Part shown: positions 7,156 to 9,434 of the stretch, piece by piece
Numbering within the stretch: position 1 is the first letter of the stretch
How the letters are laid out: each line of letters begins with the position of its first letter
NCBI GenBank assembly: GCA_947302865.1
Contig: CAMYWS010000031.1
Location: 1 to 9,434 of the forward strand
Reading direction: 5' to 3'
Length of the DNA stretch: 9,434 bases
DNA from: an uncultured Clostridia bacterium
Lineage (GTDB): Bacteria; Bacillota_A; Clostridia; Christensenellales; CAG-138
Notes under the pieces: generated by a model
The model's input: only the letters and a program-made list of their open reading frames with translations
The model's database searches: none
Told to the model about the DNA's origin: nothing
Made by a program: the position numbers and the translations under genes

Positions 7156-8062
7156 ACAGTCCCGTATGCTCCCGGATATAGCGGCGGCCCTTGATCGCGT
7201 ACTCCAAGGGATTCGCCTTTGCGGGATCCTGCTCCGCTTCGACCAAAAGCCATCCCTCGTAATGCGCGTCGGAGAGCACTTTGAACACCGGGTCGAAATC
7301 GACGTTGCCGTCGCCCGGCACGGTGAACGCGCCGTTTCGCACCGCGGTCAGAAAGCTCCAGTTGTTCTCCCTTGCCTGCTCCACGACCGGCAGCCGCATA
7401 TCCTTGAGATGCACGTGCCCGATGCGGTCGACGTACTTTTTGAGCATGGCGAGCGGATCCTCGCCCGCGAAGGTGAAATGGCCGGTGTCGTAGCACAGGA
7501 AGACGTAGCGCGGATCGGTGTTTGCCATCATGCGGTCGGTCTCCTCCGCGGTCTGCACGACCGTGCCCATGTGATGATGGAAGCACAGCTTGAAGCCGCG
7601 TTCGACGGCGATCTTGCCGAGCGTGTCAAGCCCGCTCGTGAAGAGGTCCCAGCCCGCGTCGTTCATGACGGGCTTGTGGTTTCCGGTGAGGATCGGCGTA
7701 TCGACCTGTCCCTGGATCGACCAGCTCTGTTCGGAAACGTTGATCCGGTCGGCGCCGACGGCGGCGAGGAAGTCGAGTTCTTTTTCAAAGTCCGCAATAT
7801 TCTCCTCGAGCGGCTTCGTGAGCAGGAAGGACGAGAACCAGCGGCTTGCGATGCGCATGCCGCGAAGATCCAGTTCCCACTTGAGCTCCTTCGGGTCCTT
7901 CGGATACTTGTTGCCGATCTCGCATCCCGTAAACCCTGCCAGCGCCATTTCGCTGACGGTCTGGCGGAACGTGTTTTCCGCGCCGAGTTCCGGCATATCG
8001 TCGTTGCACCAGCCGATCGGCGCAATACCGAGCTTAACTTTTTCTGCGTCAAACATTGCCAT
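7154..8062 (-). CDS. iolE: Inosose dehydratase (IolE)
   Basis: A 302-residue TIM-barrel protein of the xylose-isomerase-like family. It dehydrates 2-keto-myo-inositol (scyllo-inosose) to the trihydroxycyclohexane-dione used by IolD. Family marks: KLGIAPIGWCNDD (10-22), FTGCEIGNKYP (44-54), LRGMRIASRWFSSF (66-79), FHHHMGT (161-167), YDTGHF (191-196), GHVHLKD (215-221) and VEAEQDP (274-280). His, Asp and Glu in these motifs are the expected metal ligands. The frame extends to an upstream ATG at 8083, but AAAGGAG lies eight bases before the ATG at 8062, and that start gives the usual family length, so I place it there. It follows the LarA homologue by 25 bp. Confidence 0.96.
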   Translation of the reverse strand: MAMFDAEKVKLGIAPIGWCNDDMPELGAENTFRQTVSEMALAGFTGCEIGNKYPKDPKELKWELDLRGMRIASRWFSSFLLTKPLEENIADFEKELDFLAAVGADRINVSEQSWSIQGQVDTPILTGNHKPVMNDAGWDLFTSGLDTLGKIAVERGFKLCFHHHMGTVVQTAEETDRMMANTDPRYVFLCYDTGHFTFAGEDPLAMLKKYVDRIGHVHLKDMRLPVVEQARENNWSFLTAVRNGAFTVPGDGNVDFDPVFKVLSDAHYEGWLLVEAEQDPAKANPLEYAIKGRRYIREHTGL

Positions 8063-8070
8063 ACTGTTGA

Positions 8071-8077
8071 CTCCTTT
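8071..8077 (-). promoter_or_regulatory. Ribosome binding site that sets the iolE start at 8062
   Basis: AAAGGAG on the minus strand, eight bases before ATG 8062. It lies inside the longer reading that would begin at 8083, which has no ribosome site of comparable quality, so the longer start is unlikely. Confidence 0.85.
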
Positions 8078-8087
8078 CATCATAAAC

Positions 8088-9338
8088 CTATTGTACTACG
8101 GTCGGCAGCGTAGAGCCGCCGTAAGGCATAGCAAGCACTTTTGCATCCGGTCCGAGCTTTGCAAACGCGTGATCGAGCGCGGCCTGTGCGCTGCTGTACG
8201 GTTCCAGGAAGATCGAACGCACGAAGTCGTCGTCGAGCTCCGAAACGAGATCGACCTCCGCATTTTCGAGCACCATGGCGATCGCCGCCGCTTTGTGACC
8301 GCCGAGCTTGAATTCACGCTCGATCCGTTCGATCAGGGAATGTGCAGTCGGCGCGGTCGTCATCCATTCTTCGAAGGTCTTTTCGCCGAGCCCTTCTTTG
8401 CATGAGCCGATCAGAATGATCACGCCGCCGGGCTTCACCGCGTGCTTTGCGTTGTCGAGCGCCTTCTGCGTCTGATAGAGATTCAGGTCCTTCGGCGCGC
8501 CGCCCTGCGAAACGAGCACGATGTCCGCCGCTTCTTTGAGCTCCTTGCGGTAGAGCCGGTCCAGAAACCGGCAGCCGGCGCGATGCGCCTGCGTCACGTC
8601 GCCCGCGACGGCTTTGAGAATCTCCTTGTGCTCACTCAGCACGACGTTCAGAATGAAATCGACGCCGACCATGGCCGCCGCTTCCTCGATGTCCATGCGA
8701 AGCGGGTTCGTCTCCAGCGTGCCTGCGCAGCATTCCGGCTGCACCATGCGGCTGTGGTTTGCCTGGATCGCCGCGCGCGTCGAAACGCCGGGCATGATCG
8801 CCTTCGCGCCGCCGGAATAACCGGCGAAATAGTGATATTCGATGTTGCCGAGACAGATGCGGCGATCCGCTTCCGCCACGACGCGTGTGATGTCCACGGG
8901 CGTGCCGCGCAAGGTCGTGCCGAAGGAAACGCAGTCGTTCGGATCGCTGTCCACGCATCGGATCTCGTTCCATGCGCGTTCCCCCGCAAGCCGGCGCTTT
9001 TCGTCGTCGGTCTGCGTTCTGTGGCTTCCGAGCGCGAAAACGAGCGTGACGTCTTCCCTGCGGACGCCGCCCGCATACAGCTCGTCCAGAAGCGCGGGCA
9101 TGACCCGATACGTCGGCATCGGGCGGGTGACGTCGCTCGTAACGATCGCGATCTTCTCGCCGGGACGCACGATGTCCCGAAGCAGCGGCGAGCCGATCGG
9201 TTCTTTCAGCGCGCGTTCGACCTCCGCCTCGCCGGTCAGTCCCACGGGGATGTCGTTGGCGTGCAGTTCACCGATCAGGTTTTTGTCCGGTACGTCGACT
9301 TCCTGAAAGCCGGCGCCGTATCCGAATCGCAGTTTCAT
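8088..9338 (-). CDS. LarA-family nickel-pincer racemase/epimerase homologue
   Basis: A 416-residue protein matching the lactate racemase LarA family (older name DUF2088) in length and motifs. Seen: SDVTRPMP (68-75), ALGSHR with His106, GNIEYHYFAGYSGGAKAIMPG region (164-184) with His169 and Lys179, and ANHSRM with His195. These correspond to His108, His174, Lys184 and His200 of characterised LarA, which act in catalysis and in holding the nickel-pincer nucleotide, so the site looks intact. Family members act on various alpha-hydroxy acids and gluconate-type acids; the substrate here is unknown. It overlaps the preceding gene by ATGA and precedes iolE by 25 bp, which suggests a role in inositol or sugar-acid use. 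The ribosome site is modest (GGGAG). The cofactor genes larB, larC and larE are not in the window. Confidence 0.87.
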   Translation of the reverse strand: MKLRFGYGAGFQEVDVPDKNLIGELHANDIPVGLTGEAEVERALKEPIGSPLLRDIVRPGEKIAIVTSDVTRPMPTYRVMPALLDELYAGGVRREDVTLVFALGSHRTQTDDEKRRLAGERAWNEIRCVDSDPNDCVSFGTTLRGTPVDITRVVAEADRRICLGNIEYHYFAGYSGGAKAIMPGVSTRAAIQANHSRMVQPECCAGTLETNPLRMDIEEAAAMVGVDFILNVVLSEHKEILKAVAGDVTQAHRAGCRFLDRLYRKELKEAADIVLVSQGGAPKDLNLYQTQKALDNAKHAVKPGGVIILIGSCKEGLGEKTFEEWMTTAPTAHSLIERIEREFKLGGHKAAAIAMVLENAEVDLVSELDDDFVRSIFLEPYSSAQAALDHAFAKLGPDAKVLAMPYGGSTLPTVVQ

Positions 9339-9434
9339 ACCGTCTCCCGCCGTTCGACAAGCTGCGAGCCGTGCCGCAGCGCTTTCACGACGGGCAGCTC
9401 CTCGCCGCTTAAGAAGCGGATCAGCGCGCCGCCG
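9335..9434 (-). CDS. 3' end of an unrecognised gene upstream of the LarA homologue
   Basis: The last 32 codons of a frame that runs in from the right edge and ends at TGA (9335-9337), which overlaps the LarA-homologue ATG by four bases (ATGA). The visible C terminus includes GGALIRFLSGEELPVVKALR and ends RRETV. It has no membrane segment. I do not recognise the family. The overlap and the open frame suggest it is the preceding operon gene, translationally coupled to the LarA homologue. Confidence 0.6.
   Translation of the reverse strand, partial: GGALIRFLSGEELPVVKALRHGSQLVERRETV

Noticed and set aside
6341..8113. 590-codon plus-strand open frame opposite iolB and iolE
   Set aside because: It spans two well-supported genes and their junction, has no family motifs and has the same antisense composition.

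Overview
The window looks like a chromosomal segment of a Gram-positive anaerobe, probably Bacillota/Clostridia. The reasons are strong AGGAGG-type ribosome sites, a PrpC-like phosphatase paired with a Hanks-type kinase, Bacillus-like inositol enzymes, and clostridial-style RCC1 and internalin-like leucine-rich repeats. This is inferred from gene content only. Every gene I can support lies on the minus strand, so transcription runs from high to low coordinates.

Right part (about 4358-9434): a tightly packed inositol catabolism operon. In transcription order it holds the 3' end of an unrecognised gene, a LarA-family (nickel-pincer racemase/epimerase) homologue, iolE, iolB and iolD, then a clear rho-independent terminator. 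IolE dehydrates scyllo-inosose, IolD opens the ring of the resulting trione, and IolB isomerises 5-deoxyglucuronate to the substrate of IolC. iolG, iolC, iolJ/iolA, a transporter and a regulator are not in the window. The gene before LarA overlaps it by ATGA, and the other junctions are 9-27 bp, so the genes are probably co-transcribed. The LarA homologue is not a standard iol gene.

Middle (3631-4357): about 730 bp without a convincing gene. It holds short minus-strand open segments in shifted frames, broken by stops, which may be a decayed gene. A perfect 14-bp palindrome lies just upstream of the phosphatase gene.

Left part (1-3630): a two-gene signalling unit. A PP2C/PPM-family phosphatase is followed 11 bp later by a very large membrane-anchored Ser/Thr kinase, whose frame stays open from 2857 to the window edge (952 codons, stop not reached). 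I translated it codon by codon. In order it has a complete kinase domain, an acidic Pro-rich linker with four near-identical EKTFG motifs and a fifth related one, one transmembrane helix, a Thr-Pro linker, six 38-residue RCC1-type repeats, and an internalin-like leucine-rich repeat array. The last LRR units are identical 66-bp DNA repeats that run off the window. The kinase-RCC1-LRR architecture, with its repeated candidate phospho-threonine sites, is the most unusual part of the window.
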